A DNA stretch of 64,000 bases. It comes from Ideonella benzenivorans. GTDB lineage: Bacteria; Pseudomonadota; Gammaproteobacteria; Burkholderiales; Burkholderiaceae_C. A program made the position numbers and the translations under genes. Numbering within the stretch: the first letter of the stretch is position 1; each line of letters opens with the position of its first letter. The notes under the pieces are model-generated. The model was not told the DNA's origin. It worked only from the letters and a program-made list of their open reading frames with translations, and made no database searches. This document shows, piece by piece, positions 12,068 through 20,752 of this stretch. The stretch lies in the NCBI RefSeq assembly GCF_020387415.1, contig NZ_JAGWCB010000006.1, positions 248,001 to 312,000 of the forward strand, given 5' to 3'.

Positions 12068-12829
12068 TCAGACGGACCGCCGGGCGGCGTTTGCGCGCGG
12101 GCGGCGGGCCGGGGGGGCTGCGGAGGGCGCCGGCGTCGGCACCGGGGCCAACGCGGGAAGGTGGTTGATGCGGGTGCGCTCGCGGCTGGCCATCACATGG
12201 TCGAACATGGCGCGTCCGGCCGCCTCCACGTCGCCGGCGGCGATCGCCTTGACGATCTGCCGGTGCTCCTTGGCATAGATGGCCATGCTCTCGGGCGTCA
12301 GGTTCTGGCGCCGGAACAGCATCAGCTCCTTGGTCAGCTTGCGGTAGACCGTGGTCAGCTTGGCATTGCCGGCCAGCGCCAGCAGGCGGTCATGGAAAGC
12401 CAGGTTGGCCTCGTGGAACAGCGCGGCGTCCTGGGCCTTGGCGGCGGCCTCCATCGTCTCGACCCCGCGGCGCAGCTCCTTCACCTGGGCCACGGGCAGG
12501 GTCTGCGCCAGCTTGCGGCCGACGTAGGCGTCCATCACCGCCCGAACCTCGAAGATGTCCAGCGCCTCCTCGACCGGGATCTCGCGCACGAACACGCCGC
12601 GGTTCTTCTCGGTGCGCACCAAGCCGGCCTCCTCCAGCATGCGGAAGGCCTCGCGCACCGGGCCGCGCGAGACGCCCAGCTCGTCGGCCAGCGCCGCCTC
12701 GGTCAGCTTGTCGCCGGCCTTCAGCGTGCCGTCCAGGATCTTGCGCTCAATGGCGCCCTGCACCAGGTTGGCCAGGGAATTGCACTGAAGCTGGGCGATG
12801 GTCGGAGGGGCGGGCGGCGTCGCGTTCAT
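12068..12829 (-). CDS. phnR: GntR-family regulator of 2-aminoethylphosphonate use
   Basis: Protein of 253 aa of the FadR-like GntR group. The winged helix is at about 15-80 (GDKLTEAALADELGVSRGPV, then REAFRML), and the all-helical FCD effector domain is at about 90-225 with metal-ligand-type residues in FHEANLAFHDRLL and EHRQIVKAI. The C-terminus is Pro/Ala-rich. The start at 12829 fits the family N-terminus; the open frame upstream has no similarity. It is divergent from the phnSTU-W-X operon and shares a 152-bp intergenic region that holds an inverted repeat. Regulation of both directions by a phosphonate or amino-phosphonate ligand is inferred. Confidence 0.87.
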   Translation of the reverse strand: MNATPPAPPTIAQLQCNSLANLVQGAIERKILDGTLKAGDKLTEAALADELGVSRGPVREAFRMLEEAGLVRTEKNRGVFVREIPVEEALDIFEVRAVMDAYVGRKLAQTLPVAQVKELRRGVETMEAAAKAQDAALFHEANLAFHDRLLALAGNAKLTTVYRKLTKELMLFRRQNLTPESMAIYAKEHRQIVKAIAAGDVEAAGRAMFDHVMASRERTRINHLPALAPVPTPAPSAAPPARRPRANAARRSV

Positions 12830-12857
12830 GGCGGCATCCAGTGTAGACGAGCGGCAG

Positions 12858-12876
12858 ATTGTCAACAATTGGCAAT
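12858..12876. promoter_or_regulatory. Candidate PhnR operator
   Basis: ATTGTCAA-CAA-TTGGCAAT: two 8-base arms with one mismatch around a 3-base centre, in the otherwise AT-richer gap between phnR and phnS. It is 28 bp from the phnR start and overlaps a TTGACA-like -35 on the phnR strand. GntR regulators commonly bind repeats of this size. Confidence 0.55.
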
Positions 12877-12981
12877 ATGCGATGAGCAGAATGGGCTGGT
12901 CTTGAAATTGCTCAGGCACTTTCACGCGCTTGTCATGTCCTCGGGCCACAAGGGTGGTCTCTCACAACTTTGGAGGTAGCG

Positions 12982-14016
12982 ATGAAGTTCTGGAAATCGA
13001 TGCTGGCCGGCCTGCTGGGCTCGGTGTTCGCCGTCGGGGCGATGGCCGAAAAGACCACCCTGACGGTCTACACCGCGCTGGAGACCGACCAGCTCAAGGC
13101 CTATCAAAAGGCCTTCAACGAGGTCAATCCGGACATCGACATCAAGTGGGTGCGCGACTCGACCGGCGTGATCACCGCCAAGCTGCTGGCCGAAAAGGCC
13201 AACCCGCAGGCCGACGTGGTTTGGGGCGTGGCCGCTTCCAGCCTGGCCCTGCTGGACATCAACGGCATGCTGGAGCCCTACGCGCCGCTGAACCTCGACG
13301 CGATCATGCCGCAGTACCGTGACAAGAAGACGCCGCCGGCCTGGTTCGGCATGGACGTGTTCGGCGCCACCATCTGCTTCAACACCGTCGAGGCCAAGAA
13401 GCGCGGCATCCCGGCGCCCACCAGCTGGAAGGACCTGACCAAGCCCATCTACAAGGGCCAGATCGTGATGCCCAACCCGGCCTCCTCGGGCACCGGCTAC
13501 TTCGACGTGAACGCCTGGCTCAAGCTCTGGGGCGATGACAACGGCAAGGGCGGCGGCTGGAAGTACATGGACGCGCTGCACGAGAACATCGCCCAGTACA
13601 CCCACTCCGGCTCCAAGCCCTGCAACATGGCGGCCACCGGTGAGTACGTGGCCGGCATCTCCTTCGAGTACCGCGGCTACACCAACAAGGCCAAGGGCGC
13701 GCCCATCGAGCTGATCTTCCCGAAGGAAGGCCTGGGCTGGGACCTGGAAGCCTTCGCGATCCACAAGGGCACCAAGCACCTGGCGGCTGCCAAGAAGCTG
13801 GCCGACTGGGCCTCGAGCAAGGACGCGATGGTTTTGTATGGCAAGAACTTCGCGATCACCGCGCAGCCGGGCGTGGCGCCCAAGCTGACCGGCATCCCGG
13901 CCGACTATGAGCAGCGCCTGGTCAAGCTGGACTTCACCGAGTCGGCCCGCAACCGTGCCCGTGTGCTGACCGAATGGACCCAGCGCTACGACGCCAAGAG
14001 CGAAAAGAAGAAGTAA
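12982..14016 (+). CDS. phnS: 2-aminoethylphosphonate ABC transporter, periplasmic binding protein
   Basis: Extracellular solute-binding protein of 344 aa (family 1, iron/putrescine-like fold). A signal peptide spans about 1-22, with a Lys-containing start, a hydrophobic core and a cut after VGAMA. TLTVYTALETDQLKAY is the typical first strand of this group. A TGGAGG ribosome site lies 8 nt before the ATG at 12982. It captures 2-aminoethylphosphonate in the periplasm and passes it to the permease encoded two genes later. First gene of the operon, divergent from phnR. Confidence 0.9.
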   Translation: MKFWKSMLAGLLGSVFAVGAMAEKTTLTVYTALETDQLKAYQKAFNEVNPDIDIKWVRDSTGVITAKLLAEKANPQADVVWGVAASSLALLDINGMLEPYAPLNLDAIMPQYRDKKTPPAWFGMDVFGATICFNTVEAKKRGIPAPTSWKDLTKPIYKGQIVMPNPASSGTGYFDVNAWLKLWGDDNGKGGGWKYMDALHENIAQYTHSGSKPCNMAATGEYVAGISFEYRGYTNKAKGAPIELIFPKEGLGWDLEAFAIHKGTKHLAAAKKLADWASSKDAMVLYGKNFAITAQPGVAPKLTGIPADYEQRLVKLDFTESARNRARVLTEWTQRYDAKSEKKK

Positions 14017-14075
14017 GCCGCGCCCCCGCAAGGCGGGAACGGCAGATCCGGATCGAGTGGAAGAAAGGCTTCGTG

Positions 14076-15164
14076 ATGACGCAGGCTTCGGCCTATCTGA
14101 CGCTGCAAGGCGTGGGCAAGCAGTTTGGCGCGTTCACCGCGCTGGAGGACATCGACCTGTCCATCCCGCGCGGCGAGTTCGTCTGCTTCCTGGGCCCGTC
14201 GGGCTGCGGCAAGACCACCTTGCTGCGCATCATCGCGGGCCTGGAGGCCCACAGCCGTGGCACGCTGGTGCAGGACGGGCGGGACATCTCCCGCCTGCCG
14301 CCGGCCCAGCGGGACTACGGCATCGTGTTCCAGTCCTACGCCCTCTTTCCCAACCTGAGCGTGGCCGACAACGTGGGCTATGGCCTGGTCAACCGGCGGC
14401 AGCCGCGGGCGCAGGTCACGGCCCGCGTCGACGAGCTGCTGGCGCTGGTGGGCCTGCCCGGCAGCGGGGCCAAGTTCCCGGCCCAGATGTCGGGCGGCCA
14501 GCAGCAGCGGGTGGCCTTGGCGCGGGCCCTGGCCACCTCGCCGGGGCTGCTGCTGCTGGATGAGCCGCTTTCCGCGCTGGACGCCATCGTGCGGGTGCGG
14601 CTGCGCGAGGAGCTGCGCGCGCTGCAGCGCCGCCTGGGCGTGACGACCATCATGGTCACGCACGACCAGGAGGAGGCCCTGTCGGTGGCCGACCGCATCG
14701 TGGTGATGAACCAGGGCCACATCGAGCAGGTCGGCACCCCGCTGCAGATCTACCGCGAGCCGGCCTCCGCCTTCGTGGCGGACTTTGTCGGCAAGGTCAA
14801 CAAGCTGCCGGCGGTGGCCGAGGGCGAGCGCTGGTTCCGCTGCGGCGACTTCCGCTGGCAGTGCCCGCCGGGGCAGGGGGCGGACTACCGGGTGGGCACG
14901 CCGGTGTGGCTCTATCTGCGGCCCGAGGACCGCATCGTCGACGGCCTGGGGCCGGACCATCCCGCGGCTTGTGAAGGCCAGGTGCAGCAGGTCGAGTTCC
15001 TGGGCGGCAACTGCCTGGCCGAGGTGGTGCTGCCCGGCCTGCCGGCCCCGCTGCAGCTGCAGTTCTCGCTCAACCAGATGGACGAGTACCAGGTGCGCGC
15101 GGGCGGCGGCCTGCGCTTTGCACTGCGCACCGACCGGCTGCACGTCTTCCCGGCGGTCGCATGA
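14076..15164 (+). CDS. phnT: 2-aminoethylphosphonate ABC transporter, ATP-binding protein
   Basis: ATPase of 362 aa. Walker A is GPSGCGKTT near 42, the signature is SGGQQQR near 138, Walker B is LLLLDEPLSALD near 160, and a switch His follows in VTHDQEE. After residue 240 there is a TOBE-type regulatory domain, as in other spermidine/iron-type importers. The start at 14076 matches the family; an in-frame extension from 13974 runs through the end of phnS and is rejected. It powers the import complex formed with PhnS and the fused permease. Its stop overlaps the next start (ATGA). Confidence 0.92.
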   Translation: MTQASAYLTLQGVGKQFGAFTALEDIDLSIPRGEFVCFLGPSGCGKTTLLRIIAGLEAHSRGTLVQDGRDISRLPPAQRDYGIVFQSYALFPNLSVADNVGYGLVNRRQPRAQVTARVDELLALVGLPGSGAKFPAQMSGGQQQRVALARALATSPGLLLLDEPLSALDAIVRVRLREELRALQRRLGVTTIMVTHDQEEALSVADRIVVMNQGHIEQVGTPLQIYREPASAFVADFVGKVNKLPAVAEGERWFRCGDFRWQCPPGQGADYRVGTPVWLYLRPEDRIVDGLGPDHPAACEGQVQQVEFLGGNCLAEVVLPGLPAPLQLQFSLNQMDEYQVRAGGGLRFALRTDRLHVFPAVA

Positions 15165-16909
15165 CGGGCGCACGTTCCCTGCCCGCCGAGACCGGGGCGG
15201 TGGTGCTGCCGGCCCCGCCGGTGCTGCGCCTGCACTGGACCGACCGCCTGGCGCGTGCCGGCCTGCTGGGGCTGGCGCTGCTGCTGGGGCTGGGCCTGCT
15301 GGGGCCCTTGCTGGCGCTGCTGGCCCAGGCCTTCGCGCCGGGCGTGGTCGATGGCCAGCGCCAGGGTGTCTGGCAGCATGTCGCCACCTATTTCGCTTCA
15401 CCCGCGTTGCTGTCCAGCCTTTGGAACAGCCTGTGGGTGTCGGCCCTGGTCACGCTGATCGTGCTGCCGCTGGCCTTCACCTTCGCCTATGCGCTCACCC
15501 GCAGCGCGATGCCCGGCAAGGGCCTGTTCCGCACGCTGAGCCTGATCCCGCTGCTGGCGCCCTCGCTGCTGTCGGCCATCTCGCTGATCTACTGGTTCGG
15601 CAACCAGGGCCTGGCCAAGGACCTCTGGCTGGCGCTGGGCTTCGATGGCATCTACGGCGCGCCGGGCATCGTGCTGGCCGAGTGCTTCGCGGTCTTTCCG
15701 CACACGCTGATGATCCTGGTCACCGCGCTGACCTTGGCCGACGCGCGCCTGTACGAGGCGGCCGCGGCGCTGGGCACCTCGCGCTGGCGCGTCTTCTTCA
15801 CCATCACGCTGCCGGGCGCCAAGTACGGCCTGATCTCGGCCGCGCTGGTCACCTTCACGCTGGTCGTCACCGACTTCGGCGTGCCCAAGGTGGTGGGGGG
15901 CGACTTCAACGTGCTGGCCACCGATGTGTTCAAGCTGGTCATCGGTCAGCAGGACTTCCAGCGCGGCGCGGTGGTGGCCCTGCTGCTGCTGGCCCCGGCG
16001 CTGCTGACCTTTGGCATCGACCACTGGGTGCAGCGCCGCCAGACGGCCCAGCTGGGCGCGCGGGCCGTGGCCCTGGTGCCCCAGCGCTCGGCCGGCTTCG
16101 ACCTGCTGATGACCACCTACTGCAGCGTGATCGCGCTGCTGATGCTGGCGATGGCCGGCATGGCGGTGTTCGCCTCCTTCGTCGCCTTCTGGCCCTACAA
16201 CCTCACGCTCAGCCTGGACCACTACACCATGGGCCTGGTGGATGCCGAGCTGGGCGATGCGCTGATCAACAGCCTGAAGCTGGCCGCCGGCACCGCGCTG
16301 ATCGGGCCGGTGGTGGTGTTCCTGGGCGCCTACCTGCTGGAGAAGACGTCCGGCTGGGCGGCGCTGCGCCCGCTGCTGCGCCTGCTGGCCATGCTGCCGA
16401 TGGCGGTGCCCGGCCTGGTGCTGGGCCTGGGCTACATCTTCTTCTTCAACGCGCCGGCCAACCCGCTGCACGGCCTCTACCAGACCGGGGCCCTGCTGGT
16501 GCTGTGCACGGTGGTGCACTTCTACACCACCGGCCACCTGACGTTGGTGACCGCGCTGAAGGCGCTGGACCCGGAGTTCGAGGCCGTGTCCGCCTCGCTG
16601 AAGGTGCCGTTCACCACCACGCTGCGCCGCGTCACGCTGCCGATCTGCCTGCCGACGCTGCTCGATGTCTCGCGCTACTTCTTCGTCAACGCGATGACGA
16701 CGATCTCGGCGGTGGTCTTCCTCTATACGCCCGACACCAAGCTGGCCTCGGTGGCGATCCTGAACCTGGATGAGGCCGGCGACATCGGCCCGGCCGCGGC
16801 GATGGCGGTGCTGATCATGGCCAGCTCCATCACCGTCAACGGGCTCTACCTGGCGCTGGGCGCCTGGGCCCAGCGCCGCACCCAGGCCTGGCGCCAGCCC
16901 GCCCGCTGA
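15161..16909 (+). CDS. phnU: 2-aminoethylphosphonate ABC transporter, fused permease
   Basis: Inner-membrane permease of 582 aa made of two tandem permease domains (about 60-290 and 330-575), each with about six membrane segments. The first half carries the EAA loop EAAAALGTSRWRVFFTITLP near 205; the second has the related stretch EAVSASLKVPF. One chain therefore replaces a permease pair, as in the phosphonate-specific PhnU2 family. The start overlaps the ATPase stop by 4 nt, so the two are translationally coupled. Confidence 0.9.
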   Translation: MTGARSLPAETGAVVLPAPPVLRLHWTDRLARAGLLGLALLLGLGLLGPLLALLAQAFAPGVVDGQRQGVWQHVATYFASPALLSSLWNSLWVSALVTLIVLPLAFTFAYALTRSAMPGKGLFRTLSLIPLLAPSLLSAISLIYWFGNQGLAKDLWLALGFDGIYGAPGIVLAECFAVFPHTLMILVTALTLADARLYEAAAALGTSRWRVFFTITLPGAKYGLISAALVTFTLVVTDFGVPKVVGGDFNVLATDVFKLVIGQQDFQRGAVVALLLLAPALLTFGIDHWVQRRQTAQLGARAVALVPQRSAGFDLLMTTYCSVIALLMLAMAGMAVFASFVAFWPYNLTLSLDHYTMGLVDAELGDALINSLKLAAGTALIGPVVVFLGAYLLEKTSGWAALRPLLRLLAMLPMAVPGLVLGLGYIFFFNAPANPLHGLYQTGALLVLCTVVHFYTTGHLTLVTALKALDPEFEAVSASLKVPFTTTLRRVTLPICLPTLLDVSRYFFVNAMTTISAVVFLYTPDTKLASVAILNLDEAGDIGPAAAMAVLIMASSITVNGLYLALGAWAQRRTQAWRQPAR

Positions 16910-16960
16910 GGGGCGCGGCATCCGCCTGTTTCCTTTCGACCTGAACGAACGACTTTCACC

Positions 16961-18070
16961 ATGGACCGCGACAACATCCTCCTCACCCCGGGCCCGCTGA
17001 CCACCACGCTGCGCACCAAGCTGGCCATGCTCAAGGACTGGGGCTCCTGGGACGCCGACTTCAACGCGCTGACCGCCCGCGTGCGCCGTGGCCTGCTGGA
17101 CGTGCTGCACGCCCAGGACAGCCACGTCGTCGTGCCCCTGCAGGGCAGCGGTACCTTCAGCGTGGAGGCCGCGGTGGCCACCGTGGTGCCGCGCGACGGC
17201 CACCTGCTGGTGCTGGACAACGGCGCGTACTGCAAGCGCATGGGCAAGCTGGCCGCGCTGATGGGCCGGCGCACCACGGTCCTGCCCCTGCCCGAGCACC
17301 TGCCGGTGGACCCGGCCGTGCTGGAGCAGCAGCTGCGGGCCGACCCCAGCATCACCCACGTGGGCCTGATCCACTGCGAGACCGGCACCGGCATCGTCAA
17401 CCCGCTGGCTGCGGTCAGCGAGATCTGCCAGCGCCTGGGCCGCGGTCTGATCGTCGACGCGATGAGCTCGTTTGCCGCGCTGCCCATCGACGCCCGCACG
17501 CTGCAGTTCGACGCGCTGATCGCTGCCAGCGGCAAGTGCCTGGAGGGTGTGCCCGGCATGGGCTTCGTGTTCCTGCGCCGCGCCATCCTGGACGGTTGCG
17601 CCGGGCGCAGCCACTCGCTGGCAATGGACCTGCACGACCAGCACCGCTACATGGAACGCACCGGCCAGTGGCGCTTCACGCCGCCCACCCACGTGGTGGC
17701 CGCGCTGGCCTGCGCGCTGGACCAGTACGAGGAGGAGGGCGGCCAGCCGGCCCGCCTGGCCCGCTACACCGCCAACTTCGACACCCTGATGGCCGGCATG
17801 GCGGCCTTGGGTTTCCGCCCCTTCCTGGCGCCCGAGCACCTCTCGCCCATCATCGTCACCTTCCATGCGCCGGCCGACGCGCGCTACGACTTCCAGGCCT
17901 TCTACGCCGGCGCCAAGGCGCATGGCTTCATGCTCTACCCCGGCAAGCTGACCGAGGTCGAGACCTTCCGCGTCGGCTGCATCGGCGCCATCGGGCCCAA
18001 GGAGATGCAGCAGGCCGTGGACGCCGTGGCCCACACGCTGGCCAGTATGGGCCTGCAGCGCGCCGACTGA
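16961..18070 (+). CDS. phnW: 2-aminoethylphosphonate-pyruvate transaminase
   Basis: Pyridoxal-phosphate enzyme of 369 aa that moves the amino group of 2-aminoethylphosphonate to pyruvate, giving phosphonoacetaldehyde and alanine. [10 protein letters not shown] at the N-terminus, [10 protein letters not shown] near 61 and HCETGTGI near 138 are typical. The Schiff-base lysine is Lys192 in SGKCLEG. Length is as expected. The leader before the ATG is pyrimidine-rich with no strong Shine-Dalgarno sequence. It feeds PhnX, encoded two genes downstream. Confidence 0.95.
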   Translation: MDRDNILLTPGPLTTTLRTKLAMLKDWGSWDADFNALTARVRRGLLDVLHAQDSHVVVPLQGSGTFSVEAAVATVVPRDGHLLVLDNGAYCKRMGKLAALMGRRTTVLPLPEHLPVDPAVLEQQLRADPSITHVGLIHCETGTGIVNPLAAVSEICQRLGRGLIVDAMSSFAALPIDARTLQFDALIAASGKCLEGVPGMGFVFLRRAILDGCAGRSHSLAMDLHDQHRYMERTGQWRFTPPTHVVAALACALDQYEEEGGQPARLARYTANFDTLMAGMAALGFRPFLAPEHLSPIIVTFHAPADARYDFQAFYAGAKAHGFMLYPGKLTEVETFRVGCIGAIGPKEMQQAVDAVAHTLASMGLQRAD

Positions 18071-18078
18071 GCCCGCGC

Positions 18079-18771
18079 ATGAGCCCGCCCCTGGCCCTGT
18101 TCGACCTGGACCACACCCTGCTGTCGGGGGACAGTGACCTGCTGTGGTGTGACTTCCTGGTCGGTCGCGGGCTGCTCGGGCCGGATTTCGCCGCCCGCAA
18201 CCAGGCCCTGGCCGAGGCCTACCAGGCCGGCACCGTCGGGGCGGTTGAGTTCTGCACCTTCTACGCCGGCACGCTGGCCGGCCGCAGCCCGGCCGAGTGG
18301 CAGCCGCTGCGGCAGGCCTTTCTGGACGAAGTGCTGCGGCCGCGCCTGCCGGCCTCGGCCCGGGCCCTGGTGGCACAGCACCGTGCCCAAGGCCACCGCC
18401 TGCTGCTGACCAGTGCCACCAACCGGGTGCTGGTCGAGCCCAGCGCGGCCGAGCTGGGCTTTGCCGAGCTGCTGGCCACCGAGCTGGCGGTCGACGCCGA
18501 AGGGCGCTTCACCGGCGCGCTGCGCGGCACGCCCAACATGCGTGAGGGCAAGGTCAGCCGCTTGCGGGCCTGGCTGGTCGGCCAGGGCCTGGCGCCCGAA
18601 GCGGCGCTGGCGCAGGCCTGGTTCTACAGCGATTCGATCAACGACCTGCCGCTGCTGGCGGCGGTGGGCCACCCGGTGGCGGTGGACCCCGATGCCCGGC
18701 TGGCCCGTGAGGCGCGCCTGCGCGGCTGGCCGGTGCTGCGGCTGGATCGCGCCGTCAACCCGCCGGCCTGA
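18079..18771 (+). CDS. HAD-superfamily IB phosphatase inside the phn operon
   Basis: Protein of 230 aa of the HAD IB group (SerB/CicA-like). Motif I is FDLDHTLLSGDSD at residues about 7-19, motif II is LLLTSATN near 112, the lysine motif is EGKVSRL near 155, and motif III is YSDSINDLPLL near 182. The nucleophile and general-acid Asp pair are intact, so phosphatase activity is expected; the substrate is unknown. It starts 8 nt after phnW and ends 41 bp before phnX, so it is almost certainly co-transcribed. It is not one of the standard steps of aminoethylphosphonate breakdown, which makes its place notable. Confidence 0.87.
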   Translation: MSPPLALFDLDHTLLSGDSDLLWCDFLVGRGLLGPDFAARNQALAEAYQAGTVGAVEFCTFYAGTLAGRSPAEWQPLRQAFLDEVLRPRLPASARALVAQHRAQGHRLLLTSATNRVLVEPSAAELGFAELLATELAVDAEGRFTGALRGTPNMREGKVSRLRAWLVGQGLAPEAALAQAWFYSDSINDLPLLAAVGHPVAVDPDARLAREARLRGWPVLRLDRAVNPPA

Positions 18772-18812
18772 CCGGCATCCCTTTTTCCCTTCTTTCCTGC
18801 GAGGCCCTTCCG

Positions 18813-19628
18813 ATGCACTCTCCCGCCACCTCCCTGACCGCCGTGGTCTTCGACTGGGCCGGCACCATCCTGGATTTCGGTTCGCGCGCCCCCATGGGCG
18901 CCTTCGTGCGCCTGTTCGAACAGTTCGGCGTCACGCTGAGCATCGAGGAGGCCCGCGGCCCGATGGGCATGGCCAAATGGGACCACATCCGTGCGCTGGG
19001 CCACCTGCCTTCGGTTGAGCGCCAATGGCAGGCCCTGCACGGCCGGCCGGTCACCGATGCCGACGTGGACCGGCTCTACGAGGTCTTCACGCCGATGAAC
19101 GCGGCGGTGATTCCCGACTTTGCCGACCTCATCCCCGGCGCCCTCGACACCGTGGCCGCGCTGCGCGCCCGTGGCCTGAAGATCGGCTCCACCACCGGCT
19201 ACAACCGGCCCATCATGGAGGTCGTCACCCGGCTGGCCACCGCGGCCGGCTACACGCCGGACAACCTGGTCTGCGCCGGTGACCTGGCCGCCGGCCGGCC
19301 CACGCCGCTGATGATGTACCGCTGCTTCGCCGACCTGGGGGTCTGGCCGCCGCACACAGTGGTGAAGGTGGACGACACCGGCGTCGGTCTGGCCGAGGGG
19401 CTGAACGCCGGCACCTGGGCCGTCGGCGTGGCCGTCAGTGGCAATGCGGTGGGCCTGTCGCGGGCCGAGTGGGAGGCCCTGCCGGCGGCCGCGCAGCAGG
19501 CCCTGCGCGAGAAGGCCACCGCCCAGCTGAAGGCCGAGGGCGCCCACTACGTGATCGACAGCGTGGCAGACCTGTTGCCGGTGCTGGACGACATCGAGGC
19601 CCGACTGGCCCGTGGTGAGCGGCCCTGA
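18813..19628 (+). CDS. phnX: Phosphonoacetaldehyde hydrolase (phosphonatase)
   Basis: HAD-superfamily enzyme of 271 aa that cleaves the carbon-phosphorus bond of phosphonoacetaldehyde to acetaldehyde and phosphate. The nucleophile Asp14 is in FDWAGT, and the Schiff-base Lys55 is in GMAKWDH, the feature that sets phosphonatase apart from other HAD enzymes. STTGYNRPIM and VKVDDTGVG are the other core motifs. GAGG lies 8 nt before the ATG. Last gene of the phosphonate operon; together with PhnW it forms the complete two-step pathway. Confidence 0.95.
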   Translation: MHSPATSLTAVVFDWAGTILDFGSRAPMGAFVRLFEQFGVTLSIEEARGPMGMAKWDHIRALGHLPSVERQWQALHGRPVTDADVDRLYEVFTPMNAAVIPDFADLIPGALDTVAALRARGLKIGSTTGYNRPIMEVVTRLATAAGYTPDNLVCAGDLAAGRPTPLMMYRCFADLGVWPPHTVVKVDDTGVGLAEGLNAGTWAVGVAVSGNAVGLSRAEWEALPAAAQQALREKATAQLKAEGAHYVIDSVADLLPVLDDIEARLARGERP

Positions 19629-19723
19629 ACCACTGCGTTGCAGGTAGGCCACTGCCGGAGGCGGAGCCAGTGATCCCGTGAACGTGCGGTGACGGCCGGC
19701 CGGCCATCGGCTAAGGTGGCGGC

Positions 19724-20752
19724 ATGGACATCCAAGGCCTGATGCAGCGCGTGCGCGCGCTGGACCCTTCCGTGTTGGATACGCCGCCCACCGCGCGGCA
19801 GATGCAGCTGCTGCGCGCCGCCTTGCTGGCCGTGCGCGAGGCCGCCCTGGCGGCCGAGCCGGGGTCCCCGCAGCCGGTGGCGGGGCTGGGCGTGTTCCGC
19901 CGGCCGCCGGCGGCGAACCCGCCCGAGGCCAAGGCCGGCCGGCGGGTGCTGTTCCTGCCGGACGAGGTGCCCTCGCTGCAGGAGGCGACGGCCATGCGCT
20001 GGCGGGCGGCCCTGTGCCAGCAGGAAATGCCGCTGCTGGACCCGCAGGGCCGCTTCGTGGTGCTGTTCTCACCCAAGTCGGCCTGCTCCAGCGTGGTGAT
20101 CTGGTTCTTCCACCGGCTGGGCCTGGCTGACGAAGCCCGGACCTATGGCAACTGGCCGCACGAGTACCGCCTCAAGCGCTTCTACAAGCGCGAGGACTAC
20201 CTGGCCGCGCGGGCCAGCAGCCGGCCGGAGCAGGTCCAGGTGCTGAAGGTGGTGCGCGATCCGCTGCGCCGGGCGGTGTCGAGCTTTCGCCACGCGCTGG
20301 GCCTGGGCTATGCCAATGCGGCCATCCGGCAGGCCCTCGGTGTCGATGTCGAGACCCAGGGCCTGTCGTTCCGCCAGTTCATCGACTTCCTGGAGACCGA
20401 GAACCTGGCCACCTGCGATCCGCACCACCGCCAGCAATGGCATCCGCTGGAAGCGGTGCGCACGCCGGATCAGCTCATCAACATCGACCGCAGCGACCTG
20501 TTCGAGGGGCTGAACGCCTTCGAGGCCCGGCTGGGCCTGCCGGCGACCGATTTCGCCCAGCTGCATTGGCTGCACGAACTGCAGGCCAACCGGGTGCCAG
20601 AAACCATGAGCGGGCAGATCGATGCGCTCTACAAGCTGCCCCTCACGGTGGAGCAGGCCCGGTCCGGCCCCTGGCCGGACCAGCTGCTGGCGGCCGATGC
20701 CCGCCAGCGCCTGGAGCGCCTGTACGGGCGGGACATCGCGCTCTACGCCTAG
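19724..20752 (+). CDS. Sulfotransferase family protein
   Basis: Protein of 342 aa resembling PAPS-dependent sulfotransferases. [19 protein letters not shown] near 109 matches the 5'-phosphosulfate-binding loop (with KSACS replacing the more common KxGxTS), and [19 protein letters not shown] near 174 matches the 3'-phosphate-binding motif. The first 90 residues are a Pro/Ala-rich extension without family similarity. No signal peptide. Acceptor unknown; a surface glycan or lipid is possible. It stands alone, 95 bp after phnX, and ends on the same CTAG that ends the chemoreceptor gene on the other strand. Confidence 0.75.
   Translation: MDIQGLMQRVRALDPSVLDTPPTARQMQLLRAALLAVREAALAAEPGSPQPVAGLGVFRRPPAANPPEAKAGRRVLFLPDEVPSLQEATAMRWRAALCQQEMPLLDPQGRFVVLFSPKSACSSVVIWFFHRLGLADEARTYGNWPHEYRLKRFYKREDYLAARASSRPEQVQVLKVVRDPLRRAVSSFRHALGLGYANAAIRQALGVDVETQGLSFRQFIDFLETENLATCDPHHRQQWHPLEAVRTPDQLINIDRSDLFEGLNAFEARLGLPATDFAQLHWLHELQANRVPETMSGQIDALYKLPLTVEQARSGPWPDQLLAADARQRLERLYGRDIALYA

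Noticed and set aside
15398-18376. 992-codon minus-strand open frame opposite phnU and phnW
   Set aside because: Mirror of recognised enzymes; Gln/Arg/His-rich with no family motif.
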